From NCBI GenBank assembly GCA_963210315.1, contig OY723283.1, positions 1,674,001-1,738,000 on the forward strand: a stretch of DNA of 64,000 bases, given 5' to 3'. Numbering within the stretch: the stretch's first letter is position 1; every line of letters starts with the position of its first letter. This document shows positions 9,450 through 19,802 of this stretch, in pieces. Source of the DNA: Rhynchopus euleeides. Its lineage: Eukaryota > Euglenozoa > Diplonemea > Diplonemida > Diplonemidae. Under the pieces are notes generated by a model. That model was not told the DNA's origin and ran no database searches. It saw only the letters and a program-made list of their open reading frames with translations. The position numbers were made by a program, and so were the translations under genes.

Positions 9450-11248
9450 GGACGGCGTGCGTGGCGTACGAGCCCCCAGGCACGCCTTCCCCGCCGGCGA
9501 CCCCTCGGCCCAGGCCGCCTCCCACGCCACCGCCACCACTTCCGCCTCCGCCTCCACCGCCGCCACGGCCGCCCCCTCCTCCTCCTCTTCCTCGGAGGGT
9601 CGGCGACGACTCCTACTCGCCGGACGTCAACGCGACGTACGCGAGGGAAGCGCGGGTGACGGTGGAGGGGCGGCATCTTGGCCCGCCCTCGGCGCGGGGT
9701 GGCCCCACGGGGGAGCTGGCCCCCATTTCGACGTCACGTCTGAACCTCGACGCCTTAGAGGCCTTGGATTCCGAGGGGATCCTGTCAGGGGTTATCGACG
9801 TGATTCGGGACCGGGGCGCTTTCCTGCGGGCCATGCGACCGGGCGTGGATCTGGGCGACAGGCCTCTTTCGCGCGGGACCTCGAGGCACATGCTGCGGCA
9901 CTGGGATAACCTCTCGGAGTGGGGGGTGCTGGGGTTGGCTGACGCGCCGAAGGTGGTCCTCCCGGCGTTCACCGTGGAGAAAAAGAGCGGGCTGCTGCGT
10001 TTGGTATGCGACGGGCGAAAGCTGAACCGGCTGATGCGGGACCCGCCACCGATGCTCCTCCCGTCGATCCACGAGGTGGTCCGGAGGTTCCTGGCGGTCG
10101 AATTCGTGGTGCAGGCTGACGGGAAGAGCTGGTTCTACCAGTTCCCCCTGGGGGACGGGGTCCGCGACTTCTTCGGGGTGAATCTGGCTGGGGAGCGGGG
10201 CCCGTTTCGGCGCACCTCGCTGCGGGTGATGTGCATGGGCTGGAGCTGGGCGCCGTGCATCGCGCAGAGGGCCTCGCGCGTGCTTCTCCCCCTGGAGGAT
10301 GGGCTGTCTTGGGTGGACAACTGGTTTGTGGTTGGAGATAGCCGGGAGGATGCAGCCGAGAGATACGCCCGATTCCTCGGCAAGGCCGAGTCGGTGGGCG
10401 CCGAGCTCAACGAGGGTGCGGAGTTCGGCACACCGCAGTCGCGGTTCATCGCCTTGGGGTTGGAATTTGATCTGGAGTCGTCGCCTAAGCGCTTCAGGTC
10501 GGACCCCGATTGGGTGTCGAAATTCCTTGCCTCGGCGGCCGTAGCGGCGGTTCGCGAGAACAGGGCTACTTCCCGGGAGTTCTACAAGGTTTTCGGCGGT
10601 ATGATTTGGTTTCTGTTCTCGACGCAGAGGCGTCTCTGCTACTTCCGCGCCTCCCTCGCCTTCCTCAGGAGATCCGCGGCCAAGCTGGTTGCGGAACCGG
10701 AGCAGTGGGACCGCCCTCTCGACATCCCCCCCTCTGTTCTCGCTGATCTTTCTCTGATTTCGGCCGATCTGGGCCAGAATGTATGGGTTGAGGCAGGGGC
10801 TTCGGGGCCCTCGGTCACGGCGTGGTCTGACGCTTCCGACACAGAATGGGCAGCCCTTCTGGAGTTAGACCCCGAGCCGATTGTCCAGGGCTGTTTTGAT
10901 GAACCCCTCGCCCACCATATATATGTCAAAGAGCTCTTCGCAGCGCTCCAGGCGACACGCCTCGCAGCCGCTACGCGGCCGGGCTGTGCGTTGGGGTTGC
11001 AGGTGGACAACACGGCAGCGGTGGCAGCAATCAACAAGGGCCACAGCAAGAATTACCTCGCGAATGACTTGTTGTGTGCCTTGTTTGACACCGCAGACGG
11101 TGCGGGCATCTCCGTTTCCGCTCAGTGGGTGCCTACGCATGCACAGCGAGCAGACGAGTTTACCCGAGGCACTGTGGCATCGCCGTGCCCTGTCCCCCTG
11201 GCGCCCCTCCCTGCGAGATATGCGGCGGTTGCAGCCATATCGCGTTAA
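9450..11248 (+). CDS. Reverse transcriptase-RNase H of the VIPER/Ngaro-like retroelement
   Basis: The frame is open from 8594, but the part before 9450 overlaps the recombinase gene, and no ATG precedes the conserved domain. I set the start just after the recombinase stop; a -1 shift or reinitiation would be needed. A Pro-rich linker (about 9470-9600) leads to the RT domain: FVVQADGKSW with the motif A Asp at 10118-10120, GWSWAPCIAQR (motif B), and motif C reading WVDN (Asp 10316-10318, Asn 10319-10321) where most RTs have an Asp pair. RNase H follows with AWSDASD (Asp 10829-10831), HIYVKELFA, LQVDNTAAV and WVPTHAQRADEF. The protein makes and processes element cDNA. Confidence 0.85.
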
Positions 11249-11316
11249 ACATTTCAAGTGTGGTGTACCCTTTCAATCCCTTGTCTTTCTTTCCGCTACG
11301 CGGTCCCTGTGGGTTG

Positions 11317-11397
11317 GGCTGCGTTCAACGAAAAAAGACACTTCTTTCCGGAGTTTAGCTAGCACGATTCAGTTGGGCGATTCATTTGTCTGGTTTT
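11317..11397 (+). repeat. Split direct repeat B1
   Basis: 81 bp identical to B2 (11520-11600), starting 68 nt after the RT-RNase H stop and touching A2 at 11397. Confidence 0.9.
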
Positions 11398-11538
11398 TGC
11401 ATACACGTTAAGTGTTCTAAGAAACCAGACATAACCAGAAGACCAACATCATGTTCGTGCTAGCACTTTTCCCTTTTGTCATCACACCCGTGCGCCAAAA
11501 CAGGTTAGGTCTTATATTTGGCTGCGTTCAACGAAAAA
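11397..11538 (+). repeat. Split direct repeat A2
   Basis: 142 bp matching A1 at 141 positions. Its last 19 bp overlap the start of B2. Confidence 0.9.
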
Positions 11539-11600
11539 AGACACTTCTTTCCGGAGTTTAGCTAGCACGATTCAGTTGGGCGATTCATTTGTCTGGTTTT
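11520..11600 (+). repeat. Split direct repeat B2 (3' end of the recombinase retroelement)
   Basis: 81 bp identical to B1; identity ends at 11600, which marks the 3' boundary of the element. Confidence 0.9.
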
Positions 11601-13127
11601 CTGGTGGCTGTTTGCGAACGAGAAAGGCCTAATAATGAAGGCTAGCGTACCTCTCAATCGACGGTGCAATCATCTCGGCACCCCCCCCCCCCCCCGCCCC
11701 TCCGCCGCCACCCTTTGTTTTTAGCCTGCATTCTACATTGTTTTTCCGCGCCTTAGACCCTTCGAACAAAAGCCCAAAGGCGAGTTGTGTCGCCTTGGTG
11801 TTCTTCAGGATTGCTGTTTGATATTTTCCCTGTTCATTATTGCCCGCATAAGCAGCGCACTACCCCCGGCAACGCAGTGCCGCAGAATAAGTTATGTTGG
11901 TTCGTTGCAGTGGCGCATTAGAATAACGGGAAAACCCCCACAGGCCGACAAGAGGGCTCCCTTCGGCATCCCTTAGGGATTGATACATTCTTTGCCCTTC
12001 TCATGCCGTGCCTGTGTTGGTATTCGTATCACCACCACCTCCTCGCCCCCTTGCGGGCGGCAGTCGGCGATCTGTCCCTCTCATGGCATTATATGTGCCG
12101 TTTCCCACTCCCTGACGGAACGGCTGCAATGCTCTTTCTCCCCCGCCCCCGGCCCTCATCACAAATCGAAGCTTTGCCAAAGAAACTGGTGATTCCGCAG
12201 CTGCTTTTTTTGGCACCCAAAGGGCCATACAGCTCTGCGTGCTCTGCACACCGCCCTCTTCATCACACGAGGGTATTTTTTGCAAGTGTGTGTGGGGGCT
12301 CGGGAAGAATCTCACGTTGCTGGTGGGATAACAGGCAGGCCTTGATGTGAAAACACTTCTGGATCAGCTTTCCCGAGGTGACACGGTTTGTGCCGAACGC
12401 CCCTTTTGCACAACGACACTTCTCTCCTTAACATGGCGACGTCACCCACCCCTTCCCTTCCACAAAGCTGGTGGGGCACGGGTTTCCTGGGTGTCGGTTT
12501 GAATGCCATTCTTTTAGGGTGTCCGTCGGGGCCCTCGCTACCAGATGTGACTGAGTGAAATTAGTGAGCAGCAGCCCCACTTCCCCTCGCTGACTTACGA
12601 GCTGTGACTGGTAGCGAGGGCTCTCCGTGCCCGCCAACACACTGCCACCAACTGCATGTGTTTGGTGTGGTGCCGAGTGATGCAGCCATGCCTTACCTAT
12701 AGACTGGCGTACCGCCCCAAGAGGGGGTGTGACAAAAAATATATTTTTTTCCCTTTGTGTTTTCGAGGTCCGCAAGGTCCCAAAAATCACTTTTTGGGCA
12801 CATTTTTCAGAGGTCGCCAGAGGTCGCCACCCGCGAAATGCCATTTTTGGGGTTAAAAAACGGTTTTTCACCTTGCCCTCGTGAACTAGGTGGGGAAGGC
12901 GACGGTCAGACGCAAAATAAATGGAGGACCCCAAAGGAGGGTCCGCATCAGGCGGAAATCAGCAGAACCTCGCTCCAGACCACATTGTGGGCCAGGACAG
13001 GGTCGGGAAGAGCATAAAACACCAGAAAACCGGTCCAGGAGGTCTCTCTGGGGCTCAAATCCCCTGAAAAGGGGTCTGAACAGGTGGCGACCGAAGGGCG
13101 ACCAATGGTGCCCACGGAGTTCCTCAT
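11601..13127. other. Spacer with one hairpin-forming segment
   Basis: No gene found. A C-run lies near 11682-11695. An inverted repeat pairs 12532-12545 (GCCCTCGCTACCAG) with 12609-12622, a perfect 14-bp stem around about 63 nt. From 12740 on, the sequence becomes rich in A/T runs and GGTCGCC motifs leading into the satellite. Confidence 0.5.
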
Positions 13128-13870
13128 CCCAAACTTGGGACCCACCGAAAAATGGACCAGATGGTGGTCCCAAATTAGGGACCGACCAACAAGGCGACCA
13201 GATGGCGGTCCCAAATTTGGGACCGACCAACAAAGCGACCAGATGGCAGTCCCAAATTTGGGACCGACCGAAAAATGGACCAGATGGCGGTCCCAAATTT
13301 GGGACCGACCCATAAAGCGACCAGATGGCGGTCCCAAATTTGGGACCGACCAACAAAGCGACCAGATGGCGGTCCCAAATTTGGGACCGACCGAGAAAGC
13401 GACCAGATGGTGGTCCCAAATTTGGGACCGACCGAAAAATTGACCAGATGGCGGTCCCAAATTTGGGACCGACCAACAAAGCGACCAGATGGTGGTCCCA
13501 AATTTGGGACCGACCGAAAAATTGACCAGATGGCGGTCCCAAATTTGGGACCGACCCATAAAGCGACCAGATGGCGGTCCCAAATTTGGGACCGACCCAT
13601 AAAGCGACCAGATGGTGGTCCCAATTTTGGGACCGACCCATAAAGCGACCAGATGGCGGTCCCACATTTGGGACCGACCAACAAAGCGACCAGATGGCGG
13701 TCCCAAATTTGGGACCGACCGAAAAATTGACCAGATGGCGGTCCCAAATTTGGGACCGACCAATAAAGCGACCAGATGGCGGTCCCAAATTTGGGACCGA
13801 CCCATAAAGCGACCAGATGGTGGTCCCAAATTTGGGACCGACCAATAAAGCGACCAGATGGTGGTCCCAG
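13128..13870. repeat. 41-bp tandem satellite with an 18-bp palindrome in each unit
   Basis: GACCAGATGG recurs every 41 bp from 13156 to 13853, giving 17 full periods plus partial ends. Nearly every unit contains the palindrome GGTCCCAAATTTGGGACC. Units differ mainly in the segment after GACCGACC (AACAAAGCG, CATAAAGCG or GAAAAATTG). The unit lacks stops in most frames, so long open frames exist on both strands; these are by-products of the repeat, not genes. Confidence 0.95.
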
Positions 13871-14196
13871 TCGCCTCCAGGGGGGGGACTTAAACACGGG
13901 GGGTCCCAGGTATCCCCGAAAATTCACATTGTGTCTACAGTGTGGGGCCCGAAAATCGAGTTTTCGGGGGGTATGGAAATTTAGTCATTCTTAGTCACTT
14001 TTAGGCGATTTACGCGCGGTTTTTCGGCTGGGGAAAAGAGAGTAAGATTTTCGAAAAAAATCGATTTTTTCGCAAAAAATCGCATTGTGTCGTAGTCGCG
14101 CGTAGTCACCCGTAGTCGCCAGGTCGAGGTTACCAGATTCCATACCCCCCCGGGGTACTGAATTACCGATTTTTCGACATGTCGAAAAAAAAAAAT
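13871..14196. other. Spacer between the satellite and the dispersed repeat
   Basis: A/T runs and CGTAGTCGC-type short direct repeats (about 14090-14125). No gene seen. Confidence 0.45.
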
Positions 14197-14366
14197 TTGG
14201 CCGAAAAAAAAATTTTTTTTCGGCCGACTAAACCGAAAATCGGGCCCTCTGGGGTGCCACACCGATATTTTTCGGATTTTTTTTCGATTTTTTTTGGTTG
14301 GGGTGGCCACCAGTCCAGGCTGCTGCCCCAGGGTGGCCGGATTTTCGACATGTCGAAAAAAAAATT
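14197..14366 (+). repeat. Dispersed repeat, copy 1 (partner at 17259-17441)
   Basis: Begins with TTGGCCGAAAA, contains GACTAAACCGAAAATCGGG and GTGGCCACCAGTCCAGG, and ends with CGACATGTCG plus an A-run. Copy 2 has the same sequence with one extra TTTTTTCGGA unit. The two copies flank the fold-back DNA and the 2.1-kb inverted-repeat element. Confidence 0.85.
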
Positions 14367-14855
14367 TATCTCCCTAAAATAATGTTCTCTCATCAAAATA
14401 GCCTGCGGCCCTGCAAGATAAGAAGATTATTTAATCCTCCACCAGCACAACGTTGAAAACGTGCAGTAGATTTTTCGAACCCCATAAAGTTAGATTATTT
14501 GACTGTAAAATAATGTAGACCGCCCTCCGCGTAAGTTTCTGTACAACCTGTAAAGAAAAGCGACATTATTGCCTCACAGGGGAAATCACCTAAAATAAAA
14601 GTCGGCCAAAATAAAACAATGTCTTTAGGCAGGTCGAAACAATCTAAATTACTTCACTGTAAACCTATGCGTGATCTGGGGTCCCTGCAGTCCAACAAAT
14701 CTGCACATTATTTTACTGTCAAATAATCTAACTTTATGGGGTTCGAAAAATCCGCTGCACGTTTCAACGTTGTGCTGGTGGAGGATTAAATAATCTTCTT
14801 ATCTTGCAGGGACTTAGGCTATTTTGATGAGAGAACATTATTTCAGGGAGATAAA
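14365..14855. repeat. Fold-back repeat with about 150-bp inverted arms
   Basis: The left arm (14365-14516) is nearly the reverse complement of the right arm (14705-14855), around about 190 bp of spacer. Shared landmarks are TGTTCTCTCATCAAAATAG, the GATTATTTAATCCTCCACC segment and CCCATAAAGTTAGATTATTT. No coding potential. Confidence 0.85.
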
Positions 14856-14872
14856 ACAACCTATTGCACAAA

Positions 14873-15084
14873 AAATAATCTTCACATTATTTTACGCGGA
14901 GGGGGGCCTGCTACTACATAAAGTAATCACACCTCAACTCGCTTCGCTCGTTAAGGTGACTTCCACATGTCGCCTCGCTTCGCTCGGCAACATGACTTCA
15001 ATTTTACGCTCGCTTCGCTCGCGTAAAATAATGTTACTTTATGTAGCAGGCCCCCCTCCGCGTAAAATAATGTGAAGATTATTT
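14873..15084. repeat. Second inverted repeat, about 52-bp arms
   Basis: The arm 14873-14926 pairs with 15033-15084, sharing the CACATTATTTTACGCGGAGG segment, apart from a 3-nt insertion in the left arm. The loop holds three copies of CTCGCTTCGCTCG. Its CCTCCGCGTAA motif also occurs near 14524-14535, so it probably belongs to the same fold-back family as 14365-14855. Confidence 0.8.
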
Positions 15085-15088
15085 CAGT
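15083..15088. repeat. Candidate target-site duplication TTCAGT (left)
   Basis: The same six bases follow the other end of the element at 17235-17240. Confidence 0.6.
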
Positions 15089-17234
15089 CATGAATCTGCC
15101 CCGTTAACGGGTAACCGGTATTACCGGGTATTACCGGAAACCCGGTAATCGGCCTCCATTACCGGGTATTACCGGGTCAAAAACGGGTATTACCGGGTAA
15201 AATTGGGGGTATTACCGGGTCCGGTAATACCCGTTTTCGTATTACCGGGGATTTTCCGTGGGGATTTCCTTGGTACATGGATGGTTCGTGGGGTGTCGCA
15301 GTGAATCAACTGCAGGGTTCTGGCCATCTTCCGTCTGGCAGTCCAAGGGAAGGTGCGCGGGGGGAATGTCAGGTGTTAGGTGACCCCCCTGCGTTATTCT
15401 GAAGGCCAGCCTCTGCAGCCCCTCCTGTCCCACCCCTCACAGGGGCGGCCCTGGGAACACTGGGAGTGGGAACGGCTGGGGAACACCCACGTTCAGTACA
15501 ACCAAGATCTACGAGGCAGGCTTTGCGGCATGGCGGTGGGGGGATGTGTTGGCGTGGCGTGCCCCGATGATTACACAAACAAAGGTCGAGATAATGAGCC
15601 CAGGCCCTGATTCCAACACCTGTTCGTTCAACCAAGATCTATGAGGGACACACCCCTGTCTGTGCCTGTGTCCTCCGTGTGTTGCCTCCTCTCCCTCTTC
15701 AATGCACTTCATGGCCTGGTCCGCTTCCACGGAGGCAGAGCGTGTCGTCACACAACCGGCCGTCCACGAGGCTAAGTTCTTTGAAACATGCATCATGACT
15801 TGTCCCGACTCGAACCAAGCTGATGATTTATCAGAGGGACCAGTAGCCAAGCAAGATGACAAGAAGCAGGCACAACTCGTGCATATATTGAGGGCCTGGT
15901 CGAATCCACGTTTTGCTGGGACTTCTCTGGATTGCATCATATCGTAAGGGGTCGCTAAATACCTTGCCGCACCAGCTCGGATCTTAGCTGCAGGTCCGGT
16001 ACAGAGTGCCAGAGGTGCTCTTGTCAAGGGTGTCGCCAGAGAGGCTTCACATGGACGTCTTGCTGTGGAGCGTATCACAGAGAATTTCTCAAAATGGAAA
16101 CGTGTCGACACCACAACTCGAGAACCAGCTCTTCCCGTCCACCTGCCCAAACCAGCCGTTGTCTGGGAGTCGTGAGGCCACCACGTGGGTCGACTGCAGG
16201 CTGGTTAGCTTCCGCTCATCATACACAGGGCGGATACCCTCAGCGTCCCGAAGGCAGGTGCGATTATCCACCTTGGTTCGGGGGCAGTCCAGCGGCGAGC
16301 CCGTGTTGAAGCCACCCCAGCAAATACAAGTCCGCTCACCGTACTGTGACCTGCTGTGGCAGGAACCACAAGCCCGGCCACGCCAAGAAGCACCTCTCGG
16401 TACCATAATGCTCGTTGGCTGCTCGCAGATAAGTGTTGCGACAAGCACCCAGCCAGCAGAGCGATGTGACCGAATAACGGAGCTGGCGTGACCAAGCACT
16501 CGAGCCTGGGGTAGGAGAAGATGCACGCCTAGGAGGTTTACCTGAACGAAGGACCGATAATTGAAAACGAGGAGCCCTTCGCTCTGTGCCACTGTGTGCC
16601 CAACTGTGCCACTTTGCAACCAGTTTGGTGACGCACCGTTTCTGCATTTCTGAGCCAAGGTCCTTAAATGATGGAAGCTATGGGAACAGTGCCTCTCTGT
16701 GATGGAACCTTCATTGGTTCAGAATGTGCCTGCCCCAAGACCCTGTTGGCCCAGGCAGTCACTGCCCCAATGGAATGGGGCTCGCAGACTTTGGGAGAGG
16801 AAGGTGGCCCTGCGATCACGCCTGTCTCATGTTATGCGTGTGTGTGATCGACTGCCTGATCTGAAGGCACCGCCGGCTCTGGAAGGGCTCAGGTGGTGTG
16901 TGGGCACCGTGCAGTAGTCAGCACTGCTGCGACGGAAACTCGAAAAGTCTGCAATGAGCCACACAAACCAGACGTGAACTGCGGAACCCGGCTTTCGATC
17001 ACCCCATGCGCCATAGAATCCAATGTCGACCACAACACACTGCTAAGGGGAAGGGAATCAACCCAAAAAACAAAGGGAAATCCCCATGGAAAATACCCGG
17101 TAGCGCTACCGGGCTATAACCGGGTATTACCGGGTATTACCGGGCAAACGGGTATTACCGGACCCGGTAATACCCGTTTTTCGACCCGGTAATACCCGGT
17201 AATACCCGGTAGCCGTTAACGGGGCAGATTCATG
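15089..17234. mobile_element. 2.1-kb DNA-transposon-like element with terminal inverted repeats
   Basis: The outer 22 bp (15089-15110 and 17213-17234) are perfect inverted copies containing GAATCTGCCCCGTTAACGG. Inside them both ends carry arrays of ACCGGGTATT units in opposite orientation, then a shared inverted segment (ATTTTCC-TGGGGATTTCC) near 15250-15268 and 17079-17097, so the terminal repeats total about 150-180 bp. TTCAGT flanks both ends (15083-15088 and 17235-17240). The interior has only fragmentary frames. The longest are on the minus strand (16089-16658, with a Cys-rich stretch; 15509-16150) and match no transposase I recognise, so the element is non-autonomous, decayed, or of an unfamiliar type. 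Confidence 0.75.
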
Positions 17235-17258
17235 TTCAGTACAATAAATAGCTATTTT

Positions 17259-17441
17259 TTGGCCGAAAAAAAAATTTTTTTTTTCGGCCGACTAAACCGA
17301 AAATCGGGCCCTCTGGGGTGCCACACCGATATTTTTCGGATTTTTTTCGGATTTTTTTTCGATTTTTTTTGGTTGGGGTGGCCACCAGTCCAGGCTGCTG
17401 CCCCAGGGTGGCCGGATTTTCGACATGTCGAAAAAAAAATT
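17259..17441 (+). repeat. Dispersed repeat, copy 2 (partner at 14197-14366)
   Basis: Same sequence and orientation as copy 1, starting 25 bp after the 2.1-kb element ends. Just after it, at 17466-17482 and 17496-17512, are two GGGGGG-CTYCG-CCCCCC hairpins. Confidence 0.85.
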
Positions 17442-19802
17442 TTTTTGGCCGAAAAAAAATTTTCCGGGGGGCTTCGCCCCCCGGACCCCCCATGTGGGGG
17501 GCTCCGCCCCCCACGCCCCCCGCCCCCCCCCCCCCCCCCCACCTCCCACCTCCCTCCCGGCCGGGGGCCGGTACGGTCGGTCGTCGGCTGCGGCCAAAGG
17601 GCGTGCGGTAGCCGACGCCCTTTTGTGCTCGCCTCCTCCCTCCCACACCTCTTTGTCCTTTCATGACGCGTCACCCTGCCTCCACGCTCTGACTTCTGTG
17701 ACCCGCATGCCGCGTTGAGAGCAAGTCTTCCGTGTGCTGTCACCGAGACCAGGCCACTATCTGCTCTCAGGTTGGTAGCAATGGCCTTTTACCTGATGTC
17801 AAGCCCACGTGACAAAGACTCGTGCAGCTGAGGTCCTGGCTGGTCTGTCCTGTTGTCTGGGATCCTGTTCCCCCCCGCACCCCCCCTTCCCACACATGTC
17901 TGGTGCGTCGGTCGCGGGTTTGTGGCGCATCGGTCCTTTGGCCTGCCGGGCCTCCCCCCCGCACCCCCCCTCCACACGCGAACCGGTCCCCCTTTTTCAA
18001 TTGCGACCCGGTTCCCGTGTTGTGTCGCGGCCCTCCCCGCCTCGCCTCCGACAGACTCTCCCCACAGTTGACGACGTGGGCAAACGGCGCCGACATCCTC
18101 TCATCACTTACCGTATTCTCATCAGGACGGTCGGTTTCCCTGACGCCACGACCACCAATGTGCTCCGATGCTTTTTGAAGGAGGTAGTTCATCCCCGACT
18201 CAGGCGTTTGCGGGAATGAGCTCGCCCACTTCTCCTGGAGGAGTACGCACCACCCGGTCGTGGCGCACCCGCACCCGCTGCACACCGCACATGACGAGTT
18301 GCGGTAGCAGCCGTACCCCACACAGGTTCGAGTGGTTTGCCATGGTCCTGCTCACGACGACCTGCAGGTCACCCGTTCCTGTCGTGCACGGGCAGGCAGT
18401 GCCAGGAGGTGGTGGCCTCGTCAATCTGGCAGGGTTTGAGTTTACCGGGGCGAGGCACTCCACTCTGGGTCTGCTGTTTGTGATGTAACAAGCAGGTCTG
18501 GCGGGGTGTTCAGGGTTCGGAGTGGCCCTCCTCGTTGGCATCCGTGCAGCAGCGCTATCGCGTCCCGGAATGCCCCGTGTCACACCGGTGGGAACAGGGG
18601 CCAGCACCGCCATCTCGAGGAGGACCCGGGCCGTTCTTTGGATTCTTCACAGTCGCAGCCTCCGGCTTGTCGTTGTCCGTCAGCGTAGCGCCCACCCAGC
18701 CTGCAGAGATCTTGCACCGTCTTCAACAGCAACTTTTGACCCGACAATTTTTGGGGCATTTTTTCACCAAAAAAAATCACTCTGCGCGCCAAGTCGAAGA
18801 CTTGTTTGGGGACTTTTGGTGTCCCCAATTTTTCAATTTTCGAAAAATAAGCTCACTTTGCTAAACTGGACCCAACTCCCCACACTCTTTTTTAAGCGAA
18901 AAACAGCAAATTTCGGCCGATTTTTTCTCATTTTTTCTCATTTTTTTTCACCGACTTTTCCATACCCCCTCGGTGTTGCTTTTCCACATTTGGGGTTCCC
19001 AACTTCAGGACTGTCGCGCAATTACCTCAAAAGTGGCCGAGAAACCCAGGAATTTCTTTTTTTGAAGCCAATATTGTTTTTTTACGCGTATCCGTCAGGT
19101 GGACCACCGGGTGGGGAGAGATCCGGTGTGAGGCACTTGGGTCCGTCCAGGTGGGCAGGGGGAACCTGGGGGCGGGGGGCCTCAAAACCCGTCTACCAGT
19201 GCCGCTTCTATTCTCGTCGGTCTTGTCCCAACCACCACCAGCCAGCCCAGAACGCCCTGACGCTGCGACCTCGTCGATTTTTCCGTTTCGCCCATCCGCC
19301 CAACTCCGCCAACCCAACCAGCCCTACCCTTTCTCCCAGTCAGGGCGGTACTCACACGAGCGGCAAAGCGCTGGGGGAGGGGGGGGGGGACATCAATAGG
19401 GGAGGGGAGGGGAGGGGGGAGGAAGGGAGGGGAAGAAGGGGGGGGGGTTATGTTGTTTCTAACCCAGACCTGCTGTGCAGAGCCCGGGGGAGGGGGTGGC
19501 CAGCCCCTGTCTAACCATTCACAACGGCCACCGGATATTTTTTGTCACAGTAGCCTAGCTGAAAAGTTGGGCGAGTCGTCCACCCTATATTACCTATGCC
19601 TGTGCCTTTCCTGTTCAGGAGGAATGCACCCTCCCATTAGAAAGAGAGAATCAACCGTCTGTCCCATCATGCCGTGCGGCCTCATGAGACTGCACTATAA
19701 ACGCCCCCCCTCCCGACCCACATCCCCATCGATTTGCTCTTTCTCTTCTCTACATGTTCAGCCCGTTCTTCCTGATTTTTTGATCGAAAAAAAAGACCCA
19801 GG
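17442..19802. other. Repeat-rich spacer, no supportable gene
   Basis: Contains GC hairpins (17466-17512), a C-run (about 17520-17540), two related CCCCCCCGCACCCCCC segments (about 17868-17890 and 17953-17972), T/A-rich DNA (about 18740-19080) and a G-rich tract (about 19375-19450). Open frames up to about 180 codons overlap on both strands and match nothing. The region looks like old transposon debris. Confidence 0.5.

Larger units (their letters stand above)
6887..11600 (+). mobile_element. VIPER/Ngaro-like tyrosine-recombinase retrotransposon, apparently full length
   Basis: A 4.7-kb element bounded by split direct repeats: A1 (6887-7028) upstream of the ORFs, then B1 (11317-11397), A2 (11397-11538) and B2 (11520-11600). 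This arrangement is the hallmark of PAT/Ngaro/VIPER retroelements, which integrate a circular intermediate with a tyrosine recombinase. Three overlapping ORFs run gag-like, recombinase, RT-RNase H. In DIRS and Ngaro the recombinase follows the RT; the order seen here is the one known for VIPER of trypanosomatids. A1 and A2 differ at one of 142 positions and B1 and B2 are identical, so the insertion is young. No target-site duplication is expected for this mechanism. Confidence 0.88.

Noticed and set aside
12532..12622. Hairpin as a small RNA gene
   Set aside because: A single 14-bp stem with a long loop, no second copy and no promoter signal; noted in the spacer entry only.
12886..13927. Long open frames on both strands across the 41-bp satellite (up to about 319 codons)
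   Set aside because: The repeat unit has almost no stop codons, so several frames stay open; the translations are just the period repeated.
16089..16658. Minus-strand Cys-rich frame (CGSCHSRSQ...RDAEGI) as a Fanzor/TnpB-type nuclease
   Set aside because: The Cys spacing is wrong for the zinc ribbon, no RuvC motifs are visible, the best-looking residues fall in different frames, and open sequence continues far past where such a protein should end.
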